DNA from: Verrucomicrobiales bacterium
GTDB taxonomy: Bacteria; Verrucomicrobiota; Verrucomicrobiia; Verrucomicrobiales; SKLO01
Direction: 5' to 3'
Length of the DNA: 7,159 bases
NCBI GenBank assembly: GCA_007123195.1
Contig: SKLO01000078.1
Span: 1 to 7,159, forward strand
The translations under genes and the position numbers were made by a program. Below the pieces are notes generated by a model. That model was not told the DNA's origin. It ran no database searches and saw only the letters and a list, made by a program, of their open reading frames with translations. Shown piece after piece: positions 1-6,088 of this stretch; the stretch's first letter is position 1; every line of letters begins with the position of its first letter.

Positions 1-294
1 AGACCATGGTTGGGGATTGGCTTTACGGCATCAGCGAGCGAGACACAGCGTCCGGGTTCAGTGGCGGCATGCCGCCCATCCGGGTCTGTGGCCATCGCGG
101 CATGGTGGGGGCCGCCCCGGTGCGTGTGCTGTAGGGCACCGCCGGGATCCGGTGTGTTTCGGGCGCTTCAGGGGGCGGCCGGTGGAGCGTTTGGTCGGTG
201 CGGTTGCCCGGGGGGATTGGGGCACCGAATCCGGGCCGCGACGGGTCGTGCGCACCCATCAGCCTGTTGTCAGCGGCGTCCGTTGGCGGTCGCC
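1..294. other. Intergenic region downstream of dnaN, no convincing gene
   Basis: No reading frame here looks like a real protein. The open frames on both strands are arginine- and proline-rich translations typical of GC-rich non-coding or antisense DNA, and the longest minus-strand one runs into dnaN. What can be seen is inverted-repeat structure. There is a 14-base palindrome at 63-76. A 9-base perfect inverted repeat pairs 110-118 with 172-180, and a 6-base stem (118-123 with 136-141) sits next to or inside it. A 6-base stem pairs 206-211 with 231-236. A minus-strand ATG at positions 5-7 could begin a gene running off the left edge, but too little is present to judge. No T-tract follows any of the stems, so a classical terminator for dnaN is not evident. 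Confidence 0.5.
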
Positions 295-1395
295 TCACTG
301 AGTCACCCGCATGGGCATCAGCACGTAGAGGAAGGTGGTGTCGCGGGTGCGCATCACGCCGGGGCACATGTCGTCGGTCAGGTCGAGGTAGACTTCGTCG
401 ACCTCGAGGTTGCGCAACGGGGCGATCATGAACTCGGGGTTGAACGCGATGGTGAACGGGTCACCCTTGAAGTCGATTGGCAGGTTTTCCCTGGCCTCGC
501 CGATTTCCGGTGCGGTGGAGATGATTTCCACGTCGTCCTCGCCGAAGTGCAGCTTGATCGAATGCGACTTGTCGGTCGACAGCACGGCGACCCGGCTGAC
601 CGAGCTGAGCAGGGCCTCGCGCTCGATGGTGATGCGGTGTTTCAGGTCGCCGGGAATGACCTGGCGGAAGTTCGGGTAGTTGCCCTCGATGAGCTTGCTG
701 ACCAGCAGGCTCTGGTTGAGTTCAAACGCGACCTGGCTGGTGCCGACCAGCATGGTGACCTCGCCCTCGTCGTGCAGCAGGCGCTGGAGTTCGTTGACCG
801 CCTTGGTCGGGATGATCATGTCGGTCTCCTGACTCTGGGGGAACTCGACGTCCTGCTCGACCATGGCCAGACGGCGGCCGTCGGTGGCGACCATGGTCAG
901 GCTGCCCTCCTTGAAGGAGAAGAAGATGCCGTTGAGCACGTAGCGCGTCTCGTCGGTGGAGATGGCGTAGGAGGTTTTCTTCAGGCAGTCGAGCAGGCGC
1001 TTCTGGTCGAGCTTGAATTCGTGGGCGTCCTCGAAGTCGGGCAGGGGTGGGAACTCGTCGCGGTTGAGGCCGAGGATCTTGAAGAAGCTGCGGCCGCTGC
1101 GGATGGAGGCGGTGTTTTTGTCATCCACCTCGACGTCCACGTCGGAGGCGGGCAGTTCGCGGATGATCGAGGCCAGTCGCCGGGCCGGCAGGGTGGTGCC
1201 ACCGGGGACCTCGACCTTGGCGTCCACCCGCACACTGACCCCGACGTCGAGGTCGGTGGTGGTCAGTCGGAGCGCGTCGCCCTCGGCCTCGACCAGGACG
1301 TTGGACAGGATCGGCAGGGTGGTCCGGGCACTGACCACGTGCTGCACCTGCTGAAGTCCCTCTTGAAAGGCTTCCTTGAGAATGCGGAATTTCAT
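295..1395 (-). CDS. dnaN: DNA polymerase III subunit beta (sliding clamp)
   Basis: This gene encodes the ring-shaped processivity clamp that encircles DNA and tethers DNA polymerase III and many repair proteins. The 366-residue protein matches the usual family length (E. coli, 366). The three-fold clamp architecture is recognisable from family motifs: the N-terminal stretch with TTLPILSNVL near residues 25-34, ATDGRRLAM at 170-178, LIEGNYPNFRQVIP at 235-248, and the C-terminal YVLMPMRV at 357-364. E. coli has YVVMPMRL at the last site, part of the peptide-binding pocket. The start ATG at 1395 gives the expected MKF opening. No Shine-Dalgarno sequence precedes it. The gene has the same orientation as the men operon but is separated from menE by 227 bases, so it probably has its own promoter. 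Neither dnaA nor recF is visible beside it; the left neighbour is beyond the window. Identification is secure. Confidence 0.98.
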   Translation of the reverse strand: MKFRILKEAFQEGLQQVQHVVSARTTLPILSNVLVEAEGDALRLTTTDLDVGVSVRVDAKVEVPGGTTLPARRLASIIRELPASDVDVEVDDKNTASIRSGRSFFKILGLNRDEFPPLPDFEDAHEFKLDQKRLLDCLKKTSYAISTDETRYVLNGIFFSFKEGSLTMVATDGRRLAMVEQDVEFPQSQETDMIIPTKAVNELQRLLHDEGEVTMLVGTSQVAFELNQSLLVSKLIEGNYPNFRQVIPGDLKHRITIEREALLSSVSRVAVLSTDKSHSIKLHFGEDDVEIISTAPEIGEARENLPIDFKGDPFTIAFNPEFMIAPLRNLEVDEVYLDLTDDMCPGVMRTRDTTFLYVLMPMRVTQ

Positions 1396-1445
1396 GGCAA
1401 GTCGGATGTGGTCGGGCGCTCAGGCGAACAGGGAAATCAGAATCA

Positions 1446-1470
1446 AACCGGACCGGCGGCGCGGCCGGTT
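1446..1470 (-). other. GC-rich hairpin between menE and dnaN
   Basis: ACCGGC at 52-57 past position 1400 (1452-1457) pairs with GCCGGT at 1464-1469 around a 6-base loop. A competing pairing joins AACCGG at 1446-1451 with CCGGTT at 1465-1470. On the minus strand the hairpin is followed by only a few T residues. It could be a weak terminator for the men operon or a structured part of the dnaN leader. In GC-rich DNA a 6-base stem can also arise by chance. Confidence 0.2.
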
Positions 1471-1500
1471 GGCTGGCTAGACCTTGAATGGGAAGGGGGA

Positions 1501-1547
1501 AGCTGTCGAACAAAAAGGTTAAGGGTCAAGCAAAATCCACAAACCAT
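1501..1547 (-). promoter_or_regulatory. AT-rich island upstream of dnaN, probable dnaN promoter region
   Basis: This stretch is much richer in A and T than its surroundings and lies about 105-150 bases upstream of the dnaN start, where a promoter is expected. Read on the minus strand it has a -35-like TTGACC at 1529-1524, but no good -10 hexamer at 16-18 bases spacing (the 17-base position reads ACAGCT). It also has TGTGGATTT (1541-1533), which matches 7 of 9 positions of the DnaA-box consensus TGTGGATAA. Regulatory use is inferred from position and composition; the exact elements are uncertain. Confidence 0.3.
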
Positions 1548-1622
1548 GAGGATCGCCTGACGGAGAGGCGCGGACGGGTCGGCGGGCGGTTGCCAGGGCG
1601 GGACTGACAAGCCTGTCGCCGG

Positions 1623-2999
1623 CTACCGGGGCGGCCATGGTTCCAGCGGCGGCGGCGGATCGGGACGGGTCTGTGACGCGGTGACCGAGGCGCCGCCGGC
1701 GCTGGCGACGGCCGCGGCGAGCCGCTGTTCAAGCCTGGCGTAGCGCACCTTGCCGAGCGGCGAGCGCGGCAGGGAGTCGATCCGCCACAGGGCCCGCGGT
1801 CGTTCGAAGGGCGCCAGTTGCGCATCCGCCTGCTCGAGCCACCGCCGGATCTGGTCGGTCGCAAGCCCGGCGGGCAGCACCAGCACCGGCACGTCCCCGG
1901 CGCGGGCGTCGGCGCACCGGATCACGGCGAGCCAATCCACGGTCACTGCCGGCCGGATGGCTGCGGGAGGGCCGGGGTCGCGCGCCAGCGCCTGCAGCCG
2001 GGCTTCGACGGCATCGAGATCGACCAGTTCCCCCATTACCTTGATGGTGCGGTCGATGCGGCCGCGCCATTGCAACCGGGGCTGGTCGTCGCTGGCCCGG
2101 CGCGTGGCCGGACGCAGGCGCACAAGGTCGCGGCAGCGCCACCAGCCATCGCGGCGGGGATCGACCCATTGCCAGCTGTCGGGCGCATGGAGATCGGGTT
2201 GCACATAACCGCTGAACAGGGCGGGTCCGCGCAGTTCCAGGGCGGCGGCCGGTTCGCCGCAGCGGGTGGCATTGGCGGGCCCGGGCCCGGGGTCGTGGAT
2301 CGGCCCGGCGAGGCGCAGTTGCCAACCGGCCAGCACCGGCAGCCAGGGACCTGGCAGGCGGTCGGGATCGGTGGGCGCGGGCGCGGCCGGTGAGATCTCG
2401 GTGGCCACCTGGGAGGCGGTCTCGGTCATGCCGAAAGTGCGCAGCAGCGGCCAGCCGAGTTGGCGCGCGCGCCGGTGCAGGTCCGGGTCGAGCCGGCCGC
2501 CGCCGACCAGCACGGCGCGCAGATTGGCCGGCGCGCACAGGTCGGCCCGGACCAGGTCGCTGACCTGGGTGGGCACCAGCGCGCTGAGGGTGGCGCCGGT
2601 GTCGGCGGCGGTGCGGGCGTAGCGTGCGGGGTCCCAGTTGGTTGCAAACACCGGGATGGCGGCCAGAGCGGCGCGCTGGAGGATGCCGAAGCCGCCGACG
2701 TGGAAGGTGGGCAGGGCCAGCAGCCAGCTGTCGTCCGGGGTGGTGCCGAGGTGTTGGTTGACGGCCAGGGCCGAGGCCCGCACCGCGGCTGCTGACAAGG
2801 CCACCCAGGGGGCGCCCGCTCCGGCCGAGGTGGTGCCGGAGGTCTGGAACAGGTGGTGCCCGCGCAACTGCGGCTGATCGGCCAGCCAGGCGCGGAGGCC
2901 GGCGGAGGGGTGCCGGTCGTCGGGCAGGCGCGGATTGAAATGCAGCCGCGGCGCGGCGTCGGGCGCCAGCGTCACCGTGATCAGGTCAGGCGGTTCCAT
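1623..2999 (-). CDS. menE: o-Succinylbenzoate--CoA ligase, short divergent form (MenE)
   Basis: MenE is an acyl-adenylating enzyme that converts o-succinylbenzoate, ATP and CoA to OSB-CoA, the substrate of MenB. The 458-residue protein shows adenylate-former landmarks in order: P-loop-like TSGTTSAG (53-60), LPTFHVGG (96-103), GMTET (190-194), GRIDRTIKVMGE (313-324) and LPRSPLGKV (410-418), with K417 as the expected catalytic lysine. Two features are unusual. The P-loop lies near residue 53 rather than around 150, so much of the usual N-terminal subdomain is missing. The loop reads TSGTTSAGAGAPW, with extra residues and tryptophan in place of the usual lysine. The last 25 residues are a low-complexity, proline-rich tail. 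The start ATG at 2999 overlaps menC by 19 bases, which suggests translational coupling. The assignment rests on the motifs plus the men context; other adenylating specificity is possible but unlikely. Confidence 0.88.
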   Translation of the reverse strand: MEPPDLITVTLAPDAAPRLHFNPRLPDDRHPSAGLRAWLADQPQLRGHHLFQTSGTTSAGAGAPWVALSAAAVRASALAVNQHLGTTPDDSWLLALPTFHVGGFGILQRAALAAIPVFATNWDPARYARTAADTGATLSALVPTQVSDLVRADLCAPANLRAVLVGGGRLDPDLHRRARQLGWPLLRTFGMTETASQVATEISPAAPAPTDPDRLPGPWLPVLAGWQLRLAGPIHDPGPGPANATRCGEPAAALELRGPALFSGYVQPDLHAPDSWQWVDPRRDGWWRCRDLVRLRPATRRASDDQPRLQWRGRIDRTIKVMGELVDLDAVEARLQALARDPGPPAAIRPAVTVDWLAVIRCADARAGDVPVLVLPAGLATDQIRRWLEQADAQLAPFERPRALWRIDSLPRSPLGKVRYARLEQRLAAAVASAGGASVTASQTRPDPPPPLEPWPPR

Positions 3000-3976
3000 G
3001 GCAGGGAATCGAGCAGGTCGTCAAACCCGAGCCCGGTGCCGCCGGCCGGGGGCACAAGCACCGGGCCGCGGCGACTCATGCGTTCGAGAAACGGGTCCGG
3101 CGCGTAGCACTCGTGGGTCAGCAGGCCGCAGCCGGCCAGTTGGTGGTCGGGCGAGCGGGCGAACACGCGGGTCATCCAGGCGTCGTAGAGCTGGCCGAGC
3201 GGATGCTGCATGGAGCTGGTCAGGATCATCGGCAGGTGCTTGGCGGCCAGCCAGCCGGCGGCGTTCAGGGTGGAGGGCTTGACGATGGCGACCTGATAAC
3301 CGCTGCTGCCGCGCTCGAGGTCGCGGTCGAGCGCCAGCCGCAGGCCGGTGTCGGTGCCCAGTTGCGACCATTGTTCGGGGTGATAGGGCAGGGGATCCTC
3401 GACGAACTCGATCGACTGTCTGAGGCCGGGGCTCATGCGACCGGCCAACTGGCGCAGGTCTTCGGCCTCCAGGGTGGTATTGAAGTCCAGCCGCAGCCTG
3501 AGGCGGCCATGGCCGGCGGCTTGAATGCGCTCGAGCAGGGCCAGCAACTCCGGCAGCGGTGTGCCGGCCTTGATTTTGAGCGCCTCAAATCCGTCGTCGA
3601 GCAGCGCGTCGACGCGCTTGTCGACCTGATCGGGCGGCTCGTGCTCGGCCTGGGTCCAGAGCGCGTGGCTGGCGGGCATGTCGAAGTGGTCGAACAGCCA
3701 CGCGCCCTGCTCGCGTGCGGCGGCGTCGATGGTGGCGCAGGTCAGGGCGGCCTGGCCGAGGCGCAGGGGTTGGCCTTGCTTCAGCGCCACCAGTTCGTCC
3801 TCCAGGGCGGCGTCGCCCAGTTCCGGCCACGGGTGGATGCAGCCGTGGCCGCGGCCGACGCGGATCAGCACGCCCTCGTGCAACCGGCGGTCGGAGGCGC
3901 GGTTGAGCGCGCCGCTGCTGGCGAGCTGGTAGCGCCACCACCAGATCGGTTGCTCGGTGGCGGTTACGTGGTCCAT
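2981..3976 (-). CDS. menC: o-Succinylbenzoate synthase (MenC, enolase superfamily)
   Basis: MenC dehydrates SHCHC to o-succinylbenzoate in menaquinone synthesis, using a divalent metal in an enolase-superfamily TIM barrel. The 331-residue protein has the expected residues in order: KIK at 134-136 (K136 as catalytic base), DFN with metal ligand D164, VED with E193, LALD with D217, and VKP with K233 as the second catalytic lysine. These sit at nearly the E. coli MenC positions (K133, D161, E190, D213, K235). GLGF near 315 is a typical C-terminal motif. The frame stays open far upstream through menA, but residues before the ATG at 3976 are arginine- and proline-rich antisense-like sequence, so this start is chosen. 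It overlaps the menA stop by 13 bases and its own end overlaps menE by 19 bases. A racemase-type relative is the alternative, but the men context argues for MenC. Confidence 0.94.
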   Translation of the reverse strand: MDHVTATEQPIWWWRYQLASSGALNRASDRRLHEGVLIRVGRGHGCIHPWPELGDAALEDELVALKQGQPLRLGQAALTCATIDAAAREQGAWLFDHFDMPASHALWTQAEHEPPDQVDKRVDALLDDGFEALKIKAGTPLPELLALLERIQAAGHGRLRLRLDFNTTLEAEDLRQLAGRMSPGLRQSIEFVEDPLPYHPEQWSQLGTDTGLRLALDRDLERGSSGYQVAIVKPSTLNAAGWLAAKHLPMILTSSMQHPLGQLYDAWMTRVFARSPDHQLAGCGLLTHECYAPDPFLERMSRRGPVLVPPAGGTGLGFDDLLDSLPWNRLT

Positions 3977-4896
3977 GTCAAACCGATACCCCAAAGCAGG
4001 GCGAAGCCCAACAAGTGCAGTGCCGACAGGCCGAGGAAGCGGTTGTAGATGGTGCCCGGGGGATGGCGCAGGACGCCGCGCCAGAGGCCGAGGCTGAGCG
4101 GCAGGATCAACAGCGGCAGCAGGGCGGCGGCGGGGTGGCCGGCGGTGATCCACCACAGGCCGGTCAGCGCCGGCGCCAGCAGCAGGGCGCCGATCAGCGC
4201 GCGGCCGAATGCGGGTCCGTGGCGCGCCGCCAGGGTGCGCTTGCCGCTGGCGCGGTCTTCGTCGATGTCGCGCAGGTTGTTGATGGCGATCAGCACCGCG
4301 GACAGGAAACCCAGCTGCAAGCCGGCGACCGGACCCTCGACCGACCAATGACCGGACATGACGAACTGGCTGCCGGCGACCGCGACCAGGCCGAAGAACA
4401 GGATCACGAACAGTTCGCCGAGACCGCGGTAAGCCAGCGGCCAGGGCCCGCCGGTGTAGCCGTAGGAGAACCACAGCGACGGCAGGCCGATGGCCACGAT
4501 GGGCCAGCCGCGCCACCACAGCAGGGGCAGTGCCAGCAGCGTGGCCACCACGAGCATCAGAACGCCGGCGGTGAGCATGGCGCGGGAGCTGACCAGGCCG
4601 CCGGCGGTAAGCCGGGCGGGGCCGAGCCGGCGCTCGGTGTCGGCGCCCTTGCCGGCGTCGATGGCGTCGTTGAAGAAGTTGGTGGCCATCTGGATGGCCA
4701 GGCAGGAGCCGAGCGTCAGCGCCAGCAGCAGCGGGCTGAACACTTGGTCGAGGCGCCACGCCAGCCAGGTTCCGGTGAGCACCGGCACGGCTCCGGCGAC
4801 GAGGGTCCTGGGGCGGCTGGCCTGCCACCAAAGCTGCCAGCCGGGCGCGGGCGGCGCTGGTCCGGCGGCCGGCTTGGTCGGGTGGCTGGAGGACAT
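3964..4896 (-). CDS. menA: 1,4-Dihydroxy-2-naphthoate polyprenyltransferase (MenA)
   Basis: MenA is a UbiA-family integral membrane prenyltransferase that attaches the polyprenyl tail to DHNA with loss of CO2, giving demethylmenaquinone. Numbered from a TTG start at 4902, the first Asp-rich motif is NDAIDAGKGAD at 78-88 and the second is NNLRDIDEDRASGKRTL at 208-224, both characteristic of MenA. Many hydrophobic segments of about 20 residues span the rest (for example 54-72, 109-129, 133-146, 162-182, 193-208, 235-252, 258-274 and 290-308), consistent with a multi-span membrane protein. Two starts are six bases apart: TTG at 4902 (312 aa) and ATG at 4896 (310 aa). The ATG is preferred; neither has a Shine-Dalgarno sequence. 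The gene follows menB after 36 bases and overlaps menC by 13 bases. Confidence 0.95.
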   Translation of the reverse strand: MSSSHPTKPAAGPAPPAPGWQLWWQASRPRTLVAGAVPVLTGTWLAWRLDQVFSPLLLALTLGSCLAIQMATNFFNDAIDAGKGADTERRLGPARLTAGGLVSSRAMLTAGVLMLVVATLLALPLLWWRGWPIVAIGLPSLWFSYGYTGGPWPLAYRGLGELFVILFFGLVAVAGSQFVMSGHWSVEGPVAGLQLGFLSAVLIAINNLRDIDEDRASGKRTLAARHGPAFGRALIGALLLAPALTGLWWITAGHPAAALLPLLILPLSLGLWRGVLRHPPGTIYNRFLGLSALHLLGFALLWGIGLTWTT

Positions 4897-4932
4897 GGTC
4901 AACGGTGCGGCGGCGGGGGAATGAATGCCATG

Positions 4933-5754
4933 TCAGGGCACGCGGGGGAACTGGCTGAAATCCGGCTGGCGTTTCTCGATGAAAGCCTGCTTGCCCTCCT
5001 GGGCCTCGGCCGACATGTAGTAGAGCAGGGTGGCATTGCCGGCGAGGTCCAGCAGGCCCATCTGGCCGTCGCAATCGGCGTTGAGCGCCGCCTTGAGGCA
5101 GCGCAGGGCCAGGGGGGAGTGCTGCAGGATCTCGCGCGCCCAGCGCATGGTTTCCGGCTCCAGTTCATCCAGCGGCACGACGTGGTTGACCAGCCCCATC
5201 TCCAGCGCCTGGGCGGCGTCATACTGGCGGCACAGATACCAGATCTCACGCGCCTTCTTCTGGCCGACGATCCGGGCGAGGTAACTGGAACCGAGACCGC
5301 CGTCGAACGATCCCACCTTGGGGCCGGTCTGGCCGAAGCGGGCGTTGTCGGCGGCGATGGTCAGGTCGCAGACCACGTGCAGCACGTGGCCGCCGCCGAT
5401 GGCATAGCCGGCGACCATGGCGATGACCGGCTTCGGCAGGCTGCGGATCTTGCGCTGGACGTCGAGGATGTTGAGCCGTGGAACACCGTCGTCGCCGACG
5501 TAGCCGGCCTCGCCGCGGACCTTCTGGTCGCCGCCGGAGCAGAACGCCAGCGGCCCTTCGCCGGTGAGGATGATGACGCCGACCTCGGGGTCCTCGTGCA
5601 CCAGTTCCAGTGCTTGCAGCATTTCCTTGACCGTGAGGGGACGGAACGCGTTGCGCACCTGCGGCCGGTTGATGGTTAGTTTGGCGACCCCGTCGCTGGT
5701 TTTTTCGAGACGGATATCGGAGAACTCGCGGATGGTTTGCCAATTTTCACTCAT
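4933..5754 (-). CDS. menB: 1,4-Dihydroxy-2-naphthoyl-CoA synthase (MenB)
   Basis: MenB is a crotonase-fold enzyme that closes the second ring of the naphthoquinone, converting OSB-CoA to DHNA-CoA by an intramolecular Claisen condensation. The 273-residue protein carries INRPQVRNAFRPLTVKEM near 28-45, FCSGGDQ at 71-77, the oxyanion-hole region AGYAIGGGH at 115-123, and GQTGPKVGSFDGG at 141-153 with the active-site S149 and D151. Y246 in the C-terminal LLYYMSAEAQEGKQAF region matches the conserved tyrosine contributed by a neighbouring subunit. The QTG triplet (142-144), with glycine rather than aspartate, fits the bicarbonate-dependent type I class. This is the first gene of the men operon. 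The ATG at 5754 has no Shine-Dalgarno sequence but lies in an AT-rich, probably unstructured context. Identification is very secure. Confidence 0.98.
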   Translation of the reverse strand: MSENWQTIREFSDIRLEKTSDGVAKLTINRPQVRNAFRPLTVKEMLQALELVHEDPEVGVIILTGEGPLAFCSGGDQKVRGEAGYVGDDGVPRLNILDVQRKIRSLPKPVIAMVAGYAIGGGHVLHVVCDLTIAADNARFGQTGPKVGSFDGGLGSSYLARIVGQKKAREIWYLCRQYDAAQALEMGLVNHVVPLDELEPETMRWAREILQHSPLALRCLKAALNADCDGQMGLLDLAGNATLLYYMSAEAQEGKQAFIEKRQPDFSQFPRVP

Positions 5755-5768
5755 GACTGAAATAATCG

Positions 5769-5806
5769 AAACTAGGGCAACCTGCGCGCGCTGAGTCGCT
5801 TGTCAA
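5769..5806 (-). promoter_or_regulatory. menB: Possible menB (men operon) promoter elements
   Basis: On the minus strand a perfect -35-like TTGACA (5806-5801) lies 46 bases upstream of menB. The sequence 17 bases further is AGGTTG, a poor -10. A better -10-like TAGTTT (5774-5769) is 26 bases away, too far for standard sigma-70 spacing. The position is right and the TTGACA is striking, but the pair does not form a clean promoter, so confidence is low. Confidence 0.3.
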
Positions 5807-5831
5807 GGCCGGAGTGGAAACCGGTCTTGAC
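5802..5831. promoter_or_regulatory. Inverted repeat, probable operator shared by the TA module and menB
   Basis: GTCAAGGCCGG (5802-5812) and CCGGTCTTGAC (5821-5831) are inverted copies around an 8-base spacer. Ten of eleven pairs are Watson-Crick and the eleventh is G-T. The right arm covers most of the -35-like TTGACG of the antitoxin promoter; the left arm, read on the minus strand, covers most of the TTGACA upstream of menB. Two-fold symmetric sites over their own promoters are normal for AbrB/MazE-type antitoxins, which bind DNA as dimers, so autoregulatory binding is a reasonable inference. Whether it also affects menB is unproven. Confidence 0.55.
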
Positions 5832-5855
5832 GACGGGGTTGGTAAAACGTAGTTT
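5827..5855 (+). promoter_or_regulatory. Sigma-70-like promoter of the toxin-antitoxin operon
   Basis: TTGACG at 5827-5832 and TAGTTT at 5850-5855 are separated by exactly 17 bases, close to the sigma-70 consensus. Only five bases lie between the -10 and the antitoxin ATG at 5861, so the predicted transcription start falls at or next to the A of the ATG. This implies a leaderless mRNA and fits the lack of a Shine-Dalgarno sequence. Confidence 0.5.
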
Positions 5856-5860
5856 GCCGC

Positions 5861-6088
5861 ATGATCAAGACCATCACCCGCGTCGGCAACTCCCACGGCA
5901 TCATCTTCGATTCCGCCCTGCTCCAGCTCGCCCGGCTCAAGCCCGGGGACCAGGTCAACCTCGAGGTGCACGAGGGCGGCACCATTACCATCACGCCGGT
6001 CCGCCCGGAGCCCACCCCGGAGGAGATGAAGGCGGTGATTCAGGAGACCATGAAGGAATACGCTCGCACCATGGAGCGTTTGGCATGA
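5861..6088 (+). CDS. AbrB/MazE-type antitoxin of a Doc toxin-antitoxin pair
   Basis: This is a 75-residue protein with the swapped-hairpin AbrB (SpoVT) DNA-binding fold. Residues 2-48 show the typical pattern: a short strand KTITRVGNSHGI, then an acidic and hydrophobic turn, LKPGDQVNLEV, and a final strand TITITPV. Residues 49-75 form a separate, charged and probably helical tail (TPEEMKAVIQETMKEYART) that is the likely toxin-neutralising segment. It should bind its own promoter as a dimer; an inverted repeat lies 30 bases upstream. The stop overlaps the toxin start by ATGA, the usual antitoxin-first arrangement. A relative that codes for longer AbrB regulators is a weaker alternative, given the toxin next door. 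The pairing of this fold with Doc, instead of the classical Phd antitoxin, is worth noting. Confidence 0.88.
   Translation: MIKTITRVGNSHGIIFDSALLQLARLKPGDQVNLEVHEGGTITITPVRPEPTPEEMKAVIQETMKEYARTMERLA
6073..6076 (+). promoter_or_regulatory. doc: Ribosome binding site of the Doc toxin
   Basis: GGAG lies inside the last codons of the antitoxin, 8 bases before the toxin ATG at 6085. It is the only clear Shine-Dalgarno-like element before a gene start in this window and supports this start over upstream in-frame possibilities. Confidence 0.5.

Noticed and set aside
1443..1547. A 34-codon minus-strand open frame upstream of dnaN, considered as a leader peptide
   Set aside because: No ribosome binding site, no family resemblance, and it overlaps the probable promoter island.
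10..1560. A 516-codon plus-strand open frame opposite dnaN
   Set aside because: It is antisense to a clearly identified dnaN and its translation has no recognisable domain; long antisense frames are common in GC-rich DNA.
1612..1617. The short GACA/TGTC hairpin just after the menE stop, considered as the men operon terminator
   Set aside because: The stem has only 4 bases and no T-tract follows.
3113..4048. A 311-codon plus-strand open frame opposite menC
   Set aside because: It is antisense to menC with its intact catalytic residues, and shows no domain.
3977..5074. A possible N-terminal extension of menC of 366 codons
   Set aside because: The extension is an arginine/proline-rich out-of-frame reading of menA and menB; MenC length and motif positions fit the ATG at 3976.
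4015..5679. A 554-codon plus-strand open frame opposite menA and menB
   Set aside because: It is rich in Gly, Gln, Ala and His, without family motifs, and lies wholly antisense to two secure genes.
5800..6084. An upstream in-frame extension of doc by 95 codons
   Set aside because: It overlaps the antitoxin in another frame, and Doc's normal length, the GGAG site and the ATGA overlap support the start at 6085.
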